From positions 1 through 64,000 of the forward strand of contig NZ_AUJK01000010.1 in assembly GCF_000424185.1 (NCBI RefSeq): a DNA stretch of 64,000 nucleotides. Direction: 5' to 3'. The first letter of the stretch is position 1. Each line of letters begins with the position of its first letter. Below, piece after piece: positions 16,333 to 25,204 of the stretch. Made by a program: the position numbers and the translations under genes. This DNA comes from Prevotella sp. AGR2160 (GTDB lineage Bacteria > Bacteroidota > Bacteroidia > Bacteroidales > Bacteroidaceae). The notes under the pieces are model-generated. The model was not told the DNA's origin. It did no database searches and saw nothing but the letters and a program-made list of their open reading frames with translations.

Positions 16333-18780
16333 TTACTTGGAATACAGACTTACTTCTTTGGCATAGCGCTTCCAGTGGGACAGCGACTGCAGGGCGACGT
16401 CGCGACGGTCGCGCTCTATCATCCCGGCTGTGGCACGGTTCCAGACATCTGCCATTCGGTAATGGCGGATGCTGAGATAGAGCTGACGGAGCTTGTGGGA
16501 GAAGGACGATAGTCGGTCTTCGAGTTCCCACAGCGTCTTGGAACGCTCGGCACCCGTGAGCATATTGCTCTCGCCACCCTTGGCTACGGCATCCTTCAGT
16601 AGGGTGAAGACGGAAACCATCTCCGTGGTCGTCTCGATATAGAGATTGTTCATGCTCACTGTTGCGGCAATGCCCTGAGGGTTGTTGTTGACGGCACGGC
16701 GCAGCTTGTCGAGAGTGATGAGGATGCGGAGCCCGTCGTCATAGATATGTGTGGCGGCTTTCAGAGCGGAGGCATAGCCGTTGGCGGTCTTCAGATAGCT
16801 GTTGTACTTCTTCTCCCAACCTTTCATGGTCGTGAACTCCGCCGCCATGGTGCTTTGCAGGATGGCCGTGCCACGCTGCGCATCGGCTTCCTTGCCGACC
16901 GTCTCGTTGATAAGACTGTTTCCGGCAGCCAGAATGGTATGCTCACCGGGGTTGGCGGTTACTGCTTGCGCATGACTCCTGACGGTGAAGTTCAGGAGCA
17001 TCAGCAGGATGAGGATGCTGGTATAGCCTATCCTCTGTCTCCCGGCTTGTTTTTTCTCATCGCTTTCGTTGAGTTCCACCTCACCGTCGCCGTCAAGGTC
17101 AATGCCGGAGGCAACTTTCTTCTCGCCATCAGGTCCGAGGATTTCCGTCTTGATACGTTCCATCTCTTTTTGGAAGAGCATGTCGTTCCAGTCCTTGGAA
17201 CCATCGGGCGGAACCTCACGCACGACGGTCAGCTTGGGCAGTGCCTTACCGTCACGTCGCTGGGGATCGAAGAAACGGACGGCATAGGTCTTGACAGCCT
17301 GATAAGGCGACTCCCCCCTATCAGTAAGCGCATGGGGATTGTGTGGGCCGAAAGCGGGACGGGTATTGAACTCATTGATATCGTCCCATTTTACGTCTGA
17401 GACAAAGCCCTTTGGAAAATGCTCGTCAAGGAACTGGTTCAGAGCGTCGGTTTCTTCCTCTGTCAATCCCTCATAGTCGCCGTTCTCCAAGGCTGGTATC
17501 GCCCAGTCGGGAATGTCGTAGGTGCCTATTTCCTTCAGACGGCCTTGCTCCTGACCGATACAGAGCTTGTCTGTCAGCTTTTTGTAGTATTCCTCATGCA
17601 GCCGCATGGCCTTGCGCGTCTGTTCCTCTATCTCAAAGTCAGGACACAGCCCTGATGTCTTCATGGAATAGAGCTCGTCGGCTTCATTCTCATATAGTCC
17701 ATAGGCATCCTGCAAGTCTTTGGGCAGCCGGTACTCGTCGCCGGAGAGCAGATTATCGGGATTCCGCAGGGAGGCCATATAGTCCTTCATGTCCTCGCCG
17801 ACCTTGGGCAGACCTTCGCGAACGTGACGCAGCTCGGTATGGAAGTTCTCGGCAAACTGCCGTCCTGCCATGTCGTTGTCGAAACACAGGTGATGACAGG
17901 CCTCGGGCGCTTCCCTGATGACCCCGCGGAACTGCATGACCGTGGGATTGCCACCGGTGGAGAGATAGACGGCTCGGCGCAGCTCCTCATTCTTCCAAGC
18001 GTGGAGCTGGTAGTAAGCCATGGCATCGTAGGCACTCTCGAACCACAGCACATGGCGGGCATCCTTCAGCTCGGTGCCCTTGGGACTGGCTATCCACAGT
18101 CCTTCCGAGGCGTTGCTGCCAAGGGCCTTACCCTTATAGCCGCTGGACCCGTCGAGACGCGGACGGCCACGTTCTTCGAGCCCGACGATGTCCTTTCCAC
18201 CGGGAACCGTCAGCGGAAAAGCAAGGTTTGTACGGTGGATATTCCTTTCATTATCAACACGTTTCGTTGAAAGCATGAAGTAAGGCGAGAAGGCTCTTTG
18301 AACATAAGGCTTGATCATGCGACTGTTGAAGAACTGTCCGAATTTGCGTATGTTCTCGGCTCTGAGTTTTTGGAAGTATGTGAACTGATAGTCCTTGACG
18401 CTGAAAGGCTTGGCCTGGCGACGGTGCTCGATGATGTTGTGCATGGATCTGTCGATGGGTTGGTTGAGAAGTCGGTTGCAAACGAGGTTGACGAGATGGT
18501 GCGTATTCATCCCGGGACGGTACTCCTGGAAGAGATCGGGGTGATGGATGATAAACGACACCACACTGTAGACCTTCTGCTCAGGCGGATGGAAGCAGCC
18601 CTTGCCGTTGGCCGTGACAATGAACTTGTCACCAGAGACACGTCTGCCGTCGCTGCCGACCCTCACATACGACGGCCAGCGCAGTCCGTCACGACGGTTG
18701 AGGTGGTAACCGGCGTCACGGAGCACGTCCTGGATGTCGATGCGCTCGCGGAAGTCGTTGTATGTCAGTGGCATATTCAT
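16333..18780 (-). CDS. Toprim primase-like protein fused to a membrane-anchored helical domain
   Basis: 815 aa. Residues 1-120 resemble the N-terminal DNA-binding part of ICE primases (FRERIDIQDVLRDAGYHLNRRDGLRWPSYVR). Residues about 230-310 are a toprim domain: HVLWFESAYDAMAYYQLH with the conserved Glu, then LCFDNDMAGRQFAENF with DxD and G. The segment SKDWNDML is typical of DUF3991/toprim-like proteins. Residues 555-570 read GIDLDGDGEVELNES, an EF-hand-like calcium loop. A hydrophobic segment (SILILLMLLNFTV, near 588-600) ending HAQ then leads into about 210 helical residues resembling the secreted protein of the next gene. This is either a true membrane-tethered fusion or a secreted protein with an internal start. 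Confidence 0.75.
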   Translation of the reverse strand: MNMPLTYNDFRERIDIQDVLRDAGYHLNRRDGLRWPSYVRVGSDGRRVSGDKFIVTANGKGCFHPPEQKVYSVVSFIIHHPDLFQEYRPGMNTHHLVNLVCNRLLNQPIDRSMHNIIEHRRQAKPFSVKDYQFTYFQKLRAENIRKFGQFFNSRMIKPYVQRAFSPYFMLSTKRVDNERNIHRTNLAFPLTVPGGKDIVGLEERGRPRLDGSSGYKGKALGSNASEGLWIASPKGTELKDARHVLWFESAYDAMAYYQLHAWKNEELRRAVYLSTGGNPTVMQFRGVIREAPEACHHLCFDNDMAGRQFAENFHTELRHVREGLPKVGEDMKDYMASLRNPDNLLSGDEYRLPKDLQDAYGLYENEADELYSMKTSGLCPDFEIEEQTRKAMRLHEEYYKKLTDKLCIGQEQGRLKEIGTYDIPDWAIPALENGDYEGLTEEETDALNQFLDEHFPKGFVSDVKWDDINEFNTRPAFGPHNPHALTDRGESPYQAVKTYAVRFFDPQRRDGKALPKLTVVREVPPDGSKDWNDMLFQKEMERIKTEILGPDGEKKVASGIDLDGDGEVELNESDEKKQAGRQRIGYTSILILLMLLNFTVRSHAQAVTANPGEHTILAAGNSLINETVGKEADAQRGTAILQSTMAAEFTTMKGWEKKYNSYLKTANGYASALKAATHIYDDGLRILITLDKLRRAVNNNPQGIAATVSMNNLYIETTTEMVSVFTLLKDAVAKGGESNMLTGAERSKTLWELEDRLSSFSHKLRQLYLSIRHYRMADVWNRATAGMIERDRRDVALQSLSHWKRYAKEVSLYSK

Positions 18781-18794
18781 CTGTTGCTAATGGT

Positions 18795-20468
18795 TTATCG
18801 GCTGAATCCTCCCATGTCACGGGCATTGATACCAGCGTGGAGTCCGGCATCAAAGGCACGCTCGGCAATGTCCTGCGGGGAGTCGACTCCGGGCTTGACA
18901 TAGATGCGGCCCGTGCCGTGAACCTCCTGATGGAACACGGGAGCGGAATGGGGATGCTTGATGTGCTCAACGTTGTGGGCGATGTCGGCACCGAGATAAG
19001 TGGCATCGCTGAGGGCGGCGAGACCGGCACCGACGAAGGCTCCGAGGTTGAAGCCCTGACGCATCTCCGGACGGGTCTTCATATCGACCTCGTGGAAGAC
19101 CTTCGACATCATGCGCTGACGCTGGTAGTCGTCCACGGCCATGTATTTGTCATACTGCTTCTTGCTGATGTCATGGCTGATGACCTCGCCGTTGATGACG
19201 GCGCACATCCGATAAGTGAATTTCTGCTCCTTATTACGCTGTTCCTGCTCCTTGTCTTTGTTCTGGGCGTTGTCGGGTGTAGGAGTCTTCTCTACCCAGA
19301 TGTCGCCGACTTCCACATCTCTGCCGTGCTTGCCCTCACGGTACCAGCCCTTGCGGTCGTTCATCGCCTCCAGGTCACGGCCGTTGGCATAGCCCTGCTC
19401 GGGGTCAAGGGTCGGTGCATGGTGCTGCTGCGCCAATGGGTCAGCCGTGAGCTGAATCTTGTCGTCGGCAATCATACGGCCTTTCAGCTGTGCTTCGACC
19501 TCCGGCTTCAACCTGAGGGAGACCGTCTCCCGGCTGTTGAGCGTGTCCATCGTGATCTTGTCCTGAAAATCACCACTGATAACTCGGTTCAAGATGCCTA
19601 AGCGCTCCTTCATGGGCGTTGACTTGAGGGAGTTGTCGGTCAGCTTCTTCACCTCACTGTCGGTAAGGTCATAGACAAAATCCTGCTGGGTAGCACGCGA
19701 CTGAATGGTCAGTGTCTTCTTGTCAGCATCGACGAGGATGCCATGGGAGGAGAGTACCTGCTGCCACTTCTCATTGCTGAAATAGACATTGGACGTGATC
19801 AGTTCCTTGTAGGGTTTGGCAGGCTCCTGAGGACGGGGACGGCTGACAGTCTGCGGAAGGATGTTCTGCATCTCCTGCAAGGGATCGGTATGGCCTCCTT
19901 TGTAGTAGTAGCCGTAGCCGCCACTTTTCAGCTCTCCCGGACGCAGACGGCCGTCGGTATGGTCGGCCACCATCGGCACGACGGCTACACCCGCCATGCG
20001 ACGGAGGTGCATGCCGGGCTGCCTGGTGGGAGCCCAGCCAAGGAACGACCTGCCGTAGGCTGTTGGAATGAAATCGGAATGAAAGGTGTCAGGACGTTCA
20101 CGGTAGCCGTGGAGCCCCATGGCCACACGGCTGTTGACACTGCGGGCGGAGACATAGGACGAGGGCACGTCGAAGTCCTTGCCGACAATCTGGTTGAATG
20201 TCCCGTAGGCTTTCTTGTTGGCGTAGTTGCTGCCACCGTCGCCGAGGGCACGGAACTGCTGCTCGCTGATGTCGTAGGTTATCATTGGCGAGTCGTGGCC
20301 TTGCACGAGCAGCTTATAGCGGTCCTGCTCGACAGCGAGCTGGGCTCTCATGCCGTTCTTTCGAAGCAGCTCTCGGAGCTCGTAGGACAGGTCGCCGCGG
20401 TAAGACATGGCTTCTGATCGGATGCTCATAGGGTTGTTGGGTGAAAAGGTTACTAATTGCTGATGCAT
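18795..20468 (-). CDS. DUF3945/DUF4099-like ICE protein
   Basis: 557 aa from an ATG overlapping the end of the preceding gene by 16 bases; an alternative start is the ATG at 20429 (MSIRSEAMSYRGDL). Two internal segments look alike: YELRELLRKNGMRAQLAVEQDRYKLLVQGHDSPMITYDISEQQFRAL and QQVLSSHGILVDADKKTLTIQSRATQQDFVYDLTDSEVKKL, a repeated binding module. A later third copy is FTYRMCAVINGEVISHDISKKQYDKYM. These modules are typical of DUF3945/DUF4099-type proteins in Bacteroidales mobile elements. The C-terminal 100 residues contain a small glycine-rich region. Function unknown; cytoplasmic, with no signal peptide. Confidence 0.65.
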   Translation of the reverse strand: MHQQLVTFSPNNPMSIRSEAMSYRGDLSYELRELLRKNGMRAQLAVEQDRYKLLVQGHDSPMITYDISEQQFRALGDGGSNYANKKAYGTFNQIVGKDFDVPSSYVSARSVNSRVAMGLHGYRERPDTFHSDFIPTAYGRSFLGWAPTRQPGMHLRRMAGVAVVPMVADHTDGRLRPGELKSGGYGYYYKGGHTDPLQEMQNILPQTVSRPRPQEPAKPYKELITSNVYFSNEKWQQVLSSHGILVDADKKTLTIQSRATQQDFVYDLTDSEVKKLTDNSLKSTPMKERLGILNRVISGDFQDKITMDTLNSRETVSLRLKPEVEAQLKGRMIADDKIQLTADPLAQQHHAPTLDPEQGYANGRDLEAMNDRKGWYREGKHGRDVEVGDIWVEKTPTPDNAQNKDKEQEQRNKEQKFTYRMCAVINGEVISHDISKKQYDKYMAVDDYQRQRMMSKVFHEVDMKTRPEMRQGFNLGAFVGAGLAALSDATYLGADIAHNVEHIKHPHSAPVFHQEVHGTGRIYVKPGVDSPQDIAERAFDAGLHAGINARDMGGFSR

Positions 20469-20662
20469 TCCTCGAACAGAGCCTCGCGGAAATCCAGGAA
20501 GCTCTTGGCGGCTTCCTCACTCTGGGGGAAGATGTCATTGTCATGGCAGAACTGCTCATAGTCTTCTGTCATCTCTTTTGACTGGAGGGTGACAAAGTCA
20601 ACGGCATTGATGTTGCCAGCCTCGTACTGCTCGCGTAATGTGTCGTAATCCGGGTAGTTCAT
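20453..20662 (-). CDS. Small acidic conserved ICE protein
   Basis: 69 aa beginning MNYPDYDTLREQYEAGNINAVDFVTLQSKEMTEDYEQFC. The frame is open further upstream to 20770 but that part overlaps the DUF3945 gene and has shadow-like composition. The protein is acidic, helical and probably cytoplasmic. It ends inside the start of the following gene, so the two are translationally coupled. I do not know the function; similar small proteins accompany DUF3945 genes in related elements. Confidence 0.65.
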   Translation of the reverse strand: MNYPDYDTLREQYEAGNINAVDFVTLQSKEMTEDYEQFCHDNDIFPQSEEAAKSFLDFREALFEECISN

Positions 20663-20690
20663 AAAAGTATCAGTTTGAATGGTGAATAAT

Positions 20691-21548
20691 TTAGCAGGAA
20701 CGCGTGAGCTGCCGTGCCTCTTCGTTGGACGGGAGGTAGCTGCGCTGTAAGGAGTAGCCGTCGCTGTCACGCTGCTCGTCGATGCCTACTCCATAGCGTT
20801 GGGCCTGACGGAGCAACGCATCGCAGATGTCCTGGGTGAACTCGTTCTCGGGAACATAGGACAGGACGCCGCCTCTGTTGACCCAGCAGCCGTCGTTGCC
20901 AAAGGAATATTCCGGCATCTGGCGGCGCACCATTTTTTCCCATCGGCTGGCATCACCGGCTACGACGACAACGCCGTTCTCGGAGAAAAGGTCGAGGCCG
21001 ATGGTGATACGCTCGTCGCGGTCGAGGAAGGTCGTCGTGACGAGTCCGCCGTGTTGGAAGCGGAGGATGTCCTCAGGCGTGAGGTCGAACTCATTGTTGA
21101 TGTTCATGAGGTTACGGCCGATGATCTGTGTCGGGGAATAGACCACGCCGTTGGTGTCGCGGTCGAGCTGCACGAAGGCTTTTATCTTTTGGGTACTTTC
21201 CTCCCCGTCTGCCGACAGGAGCGTCTCCTCGATGTCGGAGACGATTACCTTTCCTGCGAGCAGCAGACTGCGCTCCTTGTCTGTGAAGGAGGACAGGTCG
21301 GCCTCCTTCAGTTTGGGTGAGAACAGAACGTCGATGCCGTCCTCTGTCTCTGTCAGACAGAACTTGGCGTAGCAATGGGTGAGTCCGAACGGCTGCCGAA
21401 TGCTGATGGGCAGCAACGGCGATTTCAGCCCTGACTCAAGACGCTCGTGGACATAATCCGGGAGGTCGTAAATCATCTCCTCGGTCAGTCCGAACTCACT
21501 GAGAATGTCGAGAGGATATTCCTCTCTATGGAATGGTTTGTATGGCAT
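20691..21548 (-). CDS. DUF3945-type protein, first gene of the long minus operon
   Basis: 285 aa. It opens with YKPFHREEYPLDILSEFGLTEEMIYDLPDYVHERLESG and contains FSPKLKEADLSSFTDKERSLLLAGKVI and IKAFVQLDRDTNGVVYSP, the hallmark of DUF3945 proteins. The C-terminal half (ITIGLDLFSENGVVVVAGDASRWEKMVRRQMPEYSF) may be a separate domain. It is the promoter-proximal gene of the operon running to 4988. The TAATTTTG -7 box and an inverted-repeat operator lie upstream, and the same operator precedes the tra operon. Function unknown. Confidence 0.75.
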   Translation of the reverse strand: MPYKPFHREEYPLDILSEFGLTEEMIYDLPDYVHERLESGLKSPLLPISIRQPFGLTHCYAKFCLTETEDGIDVLFSPKLKEADLSSFTDKERSLLLAGKVIVSDIEETLLSADGEESTQKIKAFVQLDRDTNGVVYSPTQIIGRNLMNINNEFDLTPEDILRFQHGGLVTTTFLDRDERITIGLDLFSENGVVVVAGDASRWEKMVRRQMPEYSFGNDGCWVNRGGVLSYVPENEFTQDICDALLRQAQRYGVGIDEQRDSDGYSLQRSYLPSNEEARQLTRSC

Positions 21549-21578
21549 AAGTATGCTTTTTGGTGAACATTACGATAG

Positions 21579-21586
21579 CAAAATTA
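21579..21586 (-). promoter_or_regulatory. -7 box of the 21.5-5 kb operon
   Basis: TAATTTTG on the minus strand, 31 bases upstream of the first gene of the operon, matches TAnnTTTG. Confidence 0.5.
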
Positions 21587-21653
21587 AGCAGTATTACGGC
21601 TTGTACCTAAGTTCAAGCAAAAAATCAGCATTATTGCATAAGATGTTGATACA

Positions 21654-21685
21654 TTGGTTCTAAACAAAATACTAAATCGAACCAA
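21654..21685. promoter_or_regulatory. Inverted-repeat operator copy A (TTGGTTC-18-GAACCAA)
   Basis: TTGGTTC at 21654-21660 and GAACCAA at 21679-21685 are perfect inverted repeats 18 bases apart. An identical arm sequence and spacing occurs at 45193-45224 in front of the tra operon. Both lie slightly over 100 bases upstream of the first start codon and upstream of a -7 box. This is a likely activator or repressor site shared by the two operons. Confidence 0.65.
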
Positions 21686-21753
21686 TCCAGCTAATAACGG
21701 TGCAATAGTACGGGTTGTCAGCGTGTAATTCTTTTCAAGCCTCTCTTGTGTGC

Positions 21754-21761
21754 TATCTTTG
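21754..21761 (+). promoter_or_regulatory. -7 box of the secreted glucosaminidase gene
   Basis: TATCTTTG matches TAnnTTTG; its distance to the ATG implies an almost leaderless transcript. Confidence 0.5.
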
Positions 21762-21765
21762 TGGC

Positions 21766-22395
21766 ATGATCATAAGAACCACGCTTAAAATTGTTTTTCT
21801 GATGACTTGTCTTGTCCCCTGCCGGGCACAGACAGCATCGGGTTATTTCCATACCATTGGCCAAAGCGAACGGTATGGAAAGGTTGTTGCTGCCCATGTA
21901 GAAATGCCCACGTTGCGTGATACATTGGCAGCAGAAAGTTCGGAGCCGCCTGACCCTCCAACAGAGAAAGCAGAAACGGAGATGCCGAAGCCAGCAGCAA
22001 CGGCAAAGAAGGCTCCGAGGACGCGCAGCTACAGAAATTGGAAAGAAAGGGAGCTGACGATGTTCAACCTTTTGGAGGTCATCAGGGAAGTGGGCTTGTC
22101 AAATGGTCTGATCGTCCTTGCCCAGGCTCTGTTGGAAACCGGTCATTTCTCCTCTCGCGTCTGCAAGGAATACAACAATCTCTTTGGATTGTACGACAGT
22201 AAGAACAAGAAATATTTCCGGTTCAACAGATGGGAGGACAGCGTGGTGGCGTATCAGCGGATGATACAATACAGGTACAAGGGTGGCAACTACTTCCAGT
22301 TCCTCAAAAGGATTGGCTATGCCGAAGACCCACGGTATATCGTCAAACTGGCAAGGATGGTCAAGAGCATTTATAAGGATGTAGTTACAAGGTGA
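21766..22395 (+). CDS. Secreted glucosaminidase-domain protein
   Basis: 209 aa from MIIRTTLKIVFLMTCLVPCRAQ, a signal peptide. A polar linker rich in Pro, Glu and Lys (residues 45-90) leads to a Bax/FlgJ-like glucosaminidase domain: NGLIVLAQALLETGHFSSRVCKEYNNLFGLYDS, KYFRFNRWEDSVVAYQRMIQYRY and YAEDPRYIVKLARMV. It would cleave peptidoglycan glycan strands in the periplasm, clearing a path for the mating pore. The frame is open further upstream, but the TATCTTTG -7 box at 21754-21761 ends five bases before this ATG, so the mRNA is probably leaderless or nearly so. It is transcribed away from the minus operon. Confidence 0.85.
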   Translation: MIIRTTLKIVFLMTCLVPCRAQTASGYFHTIGQSERYGKVVAAHVEMPTLRDTLAAESSEPPDPPTEKAETEMPKPAATAKKAPRTRSYRNWKERELTMFNLLEVIREVGLSNGLIVLAQALLETGHFSSRVCKEYNNLFGLYDSKNKKYFRFNRWEDSVVAYQRMIQYRYKGGNYFQFLKRIGYAEDPRYIVKLARMVKSIYKDVVTR

Positions 22396-22457
22396 TAAAA
22401 TGCGCAAAAGTACTTCAAATATCAGTCGTAAAATTTTGAGAATCAATAGATTTTTCG

Positions 22458-22465
22458 TATCTTTG
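22458..22465 (+). promoter_or_regulatory. -7 box of the M23 peptidase gene
   Basis: TATCTTTG, followed by GC and an AT-rich stretch, 16 bases before the ATG at 22481. It lies inside the longer open frame and argues against the upstream ATG at 22400. Confidence 0.5.
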
Positions 22466-22480
22466 CAATATAAGTCAGGG

Positions 22481-23116
22481 ATGTTCACACTCGTTTTGGC
22501 TGGTTGGCTGATGGCAGTCGACGGTCATGCGCAGACGGGTAAAACCTCTCCCTTCAATACGATTGGTGAGGGCTTCAAAAAACATCCGGAAAAGACAATA
22601 GAACTTGGCGAATCAGAGAATGATGAGCCGGGTGACACCATCGATGATGCCGACGTCATGCTGCCGCCCGCCGACAGTCTGAGGGCTTATCTGCCGATGG
22701 TGGCTCTTCCGCTCAAGCGTATCAGCGTCAGCTCGCCCTTCGGGTTACGCATGGATCCGATGAACAGACGAAGGAGGAGGATGCACAGCGGGTTGGACTT
22801 GAAGGCGCATTACGAACCGGTATTCTCGATGTTGCCGGGAACCGTCGTCGCAGCGTCCTACTCCATCAAGGGCGGTTATTATGTGACGATAGACCACGGT
22901 TTCTTCGTCTGCTCCTACCTCCATCTCTCCAAGATACTGGTCGTTGCAGGGCAGCGTGTCAGCGCAGGGCAGCCGATAGCCGTCAGCGGAAACAGTGGGC
23001 GCAACACTACAGGTCCGCATCTTCACGTCTCATGCCGCTGGGGAGGTAACAAAGGGAAATACTTTGACCCGGCGCTCATTCTTGAATACATCACCACACA
23101 ACTAACAAACAAGTAA
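22481..23116 (+). CDS. Secreted M23 (LytM) metallopeptidase
   Basis: 211 aa from MFTLVLAGWLMAVDGHAQ (signal peptide). The M23 domain covers residues 80-200: SSPFGLRMDPMNRRRRRMHSGLDLKA carries the HxxxD zinc ligands, YYVTIDHGFFVCSYLHLSKI follows, and GPHLHVSCRWGG provides HxH. It would cut peptide cross-links of peptidoglycan. All zinc ligands are present, unlike the M23-like frameshifted gene at 13722-14905. The gene has its own -7 box and follows the glucosaminidase gene by 85 bases. The start was set from the promoter position and the signal peptide. Confidence 0.88.
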   Translation: MFTLVLAGWLMAVDGHAQTGKTSPFNTIGEGFKKHPEKTIELGESENDEPGDTIDDADVMLPPADSLRAYLPMVALPLKRISVSSPFGLRMDPMNRRRRRMHSGLDLKAHYEPVFSMLPGTVVAASYSIKGGYYVTIDHGFFVCSYLHLSKILVVAGQRVSAGQPIAVSGNSGRNTTGPHLHVSCRWGGNKGKYFDPALILEYITTQLTNK

Positions 23117-23120
23117 CATC

Positions 23121-23267
23121 ATGGGAGTCATACTTATCCTCGTCCTCATCCTGCTCATCTGGCGGGGAGGCAAGAACAAGCAGAAGAAACGTCGCCGTCG
23201 GACCTACACCGGTAAGTCCGACTGGGAGAAGATGTGCGATGACGGTGGGAAGTTTTATGGGTGGTAG
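23121..23267 (+). CDS. Small basic membrane protein
   Basis: 48 aa: a hydrophobic N-terminal helix (MGVILILVLILLIWRGG), a strongly basic stretch (KNKQKKRRRR) and a short end (TGKSDWEKMCDDGGKFYGW). It starts four bases after the M23 gene stop, so it is co-translated. A nearly identical C-terminal 17 codons recur at 27977-28027, which shows the gene is a conserved part of the element. Single-pass inner-membrane protein, N-terminus probably outside; function unknown. Confidence 0.6.
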   Translation: MGVILILVLILLIWRGGKNKQKKRRRRTYTGKSDWEKMCDDGGKFYGW

Positions 23268-23371
23268 GAGTATTTTTTTCGACTATAACGATGGTCTGCT
23301 TTATGCCCATCTATTGAAGCGCCGCTTAATTTTTTCCTTCCTTTATTTGCTATTGTTTCCTTCAAAATATG

Positions 23372-23379
23372 TACCTTTG
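23372..23379 (+). promoter_or_regulatory. -7 box of the YbjQ-like pseudogene
   Basis: TACCTTTG, 26 bases upstream of the pseudogene ATG, matches TAnnTTTG. Confidence 0.5.
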
Positions 23380-23405
23380 CAATATCTACTTTAATTCACA
23401 CAATC

Positions 23406-23696
23406 ATGAAAAGGTTTTTGGTAACCACGACACCTTTGCTTGACGGCATCAAAATCCGAGAATATCTTGGCGTTGTAAATGCCAATATCGTTATTGGTGC
23501 AAATATAATAGCAGACTTTGCTGCATCATTCACAGACTTTTTTGGCGAAAACTCGGGCTCCTATTAAAGAAGAATGAATGAAATGTATGAAAGTGCCATT
23601 AAAGAACTGAAACGTAAGACCATGTTACTGGGATGTTGGTTATGTAGTTGCCATCATCATATTGATAATAATCGCTATAAGAGGTTTCATTTATAG
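23406..23696 (+). pseudogene. YbjQ/UPF0145 family pseudogene
   Basis: The first 53 codons (LVTTTPLLDGIKIREYLGVVNANIVIGANI, then FTDFFGENSGSY) match the N-terminal half of YbjQ/UPF0145 proteins. A TAA follows where a Gln codon (CAA) is plausible, and in-frame reading continues as RRMNEMYESAIKELKRKTMLLG, which fits the next conserved helix, before decaying. So the gene has a nonsense codon and a lost C-terminus. It still has a TACCTTTG promoter box. It opens the cargo block, directly upstream of the PD-(D/E)XK gene. Confidence 0.6.
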
Positions 23697-23699
23697 AGA

Positions 23700-25040
23700 A
23701 TGAGCAGTTTAAGCACATATTTGAAAATCATAGAATCATGTCGGAAACATGAATTGGCAGTATTGCAGAAAACATTGGGGTTCTGTAATACTATTACAAC
23801 GCATGTAAAAGAGATATTGCGCGAGAAAGGAATTAAGTCACTAAAGATGTTGAATGTGCTTGATTACAATGGTCTTGACGAGCGACAGACCAGTCAGATA
23901 ATCAAGGAAATTCTATCTTATGAGAACAATGGTGATTATCCCGTATGGCATTCTTTCGTAAATACCTTCATCCCAGAAATAGCCAATAAAGTTACTTCTC
24001 CCATCTTCTCCGCAGAAGAGCAGCACATTGATGTTTGGGTACGAGAACGCGGTTTGTACACGATAATTATAGAAAACAAGCTAAAGGGGGCTGCTTTCCA
24101 AAGAAACCAGTTAGGCCGATACGTTAAGAAGATGCTTGACAAAGGTTATGCTCCAGAAAATATCTATTTGGTATTGCTTCCTGGTTGGATTGACAATAAT
24201 TTCTTGTCTCATATCCGATATTCTGCATGGAGAGCGCCAAAGGATTGGATGACCAACAACAGCGACCGCAAGTGTTGTGACCTGGATTCCGAGGATCAAT
24301 ATTCATGCTGGTGTGATAGGGAACAATGGAATATTGCAACAAATGAGTGGTGTCGGGAATGCCAAAATTGCAGAGATCTTTTTGTCAATAACGATAGAAT
24401 AAGTGTGATTGATAGAATGTTTCCCGAATGGCTTGTTTCAGCTGCCTCAGATGATAAAGTCATCCCATCAACGGAGATATTCCTACGTTCAGCCATGATT
24501 CAGTTTGCTGACTATATCAATGGATTATATAATACGAGATTAAACATTCAAGAAGTAATGGTAATAATAGAAGAACTGATGCAGGATTTGTCTTTGAATC
24601 CGCAAACTCCTGAAGAGAACTTGGCAAAAGTGTCCAAGACATTAGAGGACATAAATAGTCTTCAACAGTCTCTAAAAACGCTTGAAGCGATTCTGAGGAT
24701 GCGTGTATGGCAAAATGAAGTAGGGAAAGAATTTCCTGATGCACGAATAGACACTGACGACTTTAGCTTTGGAATCCTTTTAAATGGCTTGTATTGTGGA
24801 GTTTGGATCGAAGATGATAATAGACTATACTGGGGATTCTATCGCAATCCTGACAAAATCTATAATGTTGATGATATAGAAAGAATGGTTAAAGCTATAT
24901 TGGAGCAATGCCCAAATTGCCCAAGCCGCGGACCTAAAAATGATTTTATTGCATGGAATTATACCGATAAAGGAGCCGAAAACATTGCAGAATTGCTTAC
25001 CGCTGCTGAAAAGTCGGGGTATAAATACCAGAGAAAATAA
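23700..25040 (+). CDS. PD-(D/E)XK nuclease superfamily protein
   Basis: 446 aa. The nuclease core lies near residues 108-145: HIDVWVRERGLYTIIIENKLKGAAFQRNQLGRYVKKM, with the Asp, the ExK motif ENK and the Gln/Tyr of the following helix. This matches the PDDEXK_4 group. A cysteine-rich insert (KCCDLDSEDQYSCWCDREQW, then CRECQNC) near residues 195-230 may bind zinc. The C-terminal third is helical with a YW-rich end. It is AT-rich relative to the tra genes and sits in the cargo region, so a defence role is likely but unproven. The start follows the pseudogene by three bases. Confidence 0.7.
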   Translation: MSSLSTYLKIIESCRKHELAVLQKTLGFCNTITTHVKEILREKGIKSLKMLNVLDYNGLDERQTSQIIKEILSYENNGDYPVWHSFVNTFIPEIANKVTSPIFSAEEQHIDVWVRERGLYTIIIENKLKGAAFQRNQLGRYVKKMLDKGYAPENIYLVLLPGWIDNNFLSHIRYSAWRAPKDWMTNNSDRKCCDLDSEDQYSCWCDREQWNIATNEWCRECQNCRDLFVNNDRISVIDRMFPEWLVSAASDDKVIPSTEIFLRSAMIQFADYINGLYNTRLNIQEVMVIIEELMQDLSLNPQTPEENLAKVSKTLEDINSLQQSLKTLEAILRMRVWQNEVGKEFPDARIDTDDFSFGILLNGLYCGVWIEDDNRLYWGFYRNPDKIYNVDDIERMVKAILEQCPNCPSRGPKNDFIAWNYTDKGAENIAELLTAAEKSGYKYQRK

Positions 25041-25204
25041 AGAAAAAAATATCTCCGCAGTCGAGGCTCCAACAACCCTATTCTAACACCCCTTTGCAGT
25101 ATAATCTCCCTTTTAAATGTTATTCTGCTGCAAAGGCTTGTTATGATTATAGGTATTATCAAAAGTTTAACCATCCCTTTTCAAGAATTAGTCTGTGTGT
25201 AGCG

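Noticed and set aside
16322-16531. Upstream extension of the secreted protein gene at 15635-16321
   Set aside because: The extra 70 codons are Arg/Pro-rich, overlap the primase-like gene and would hide the signal peptide.
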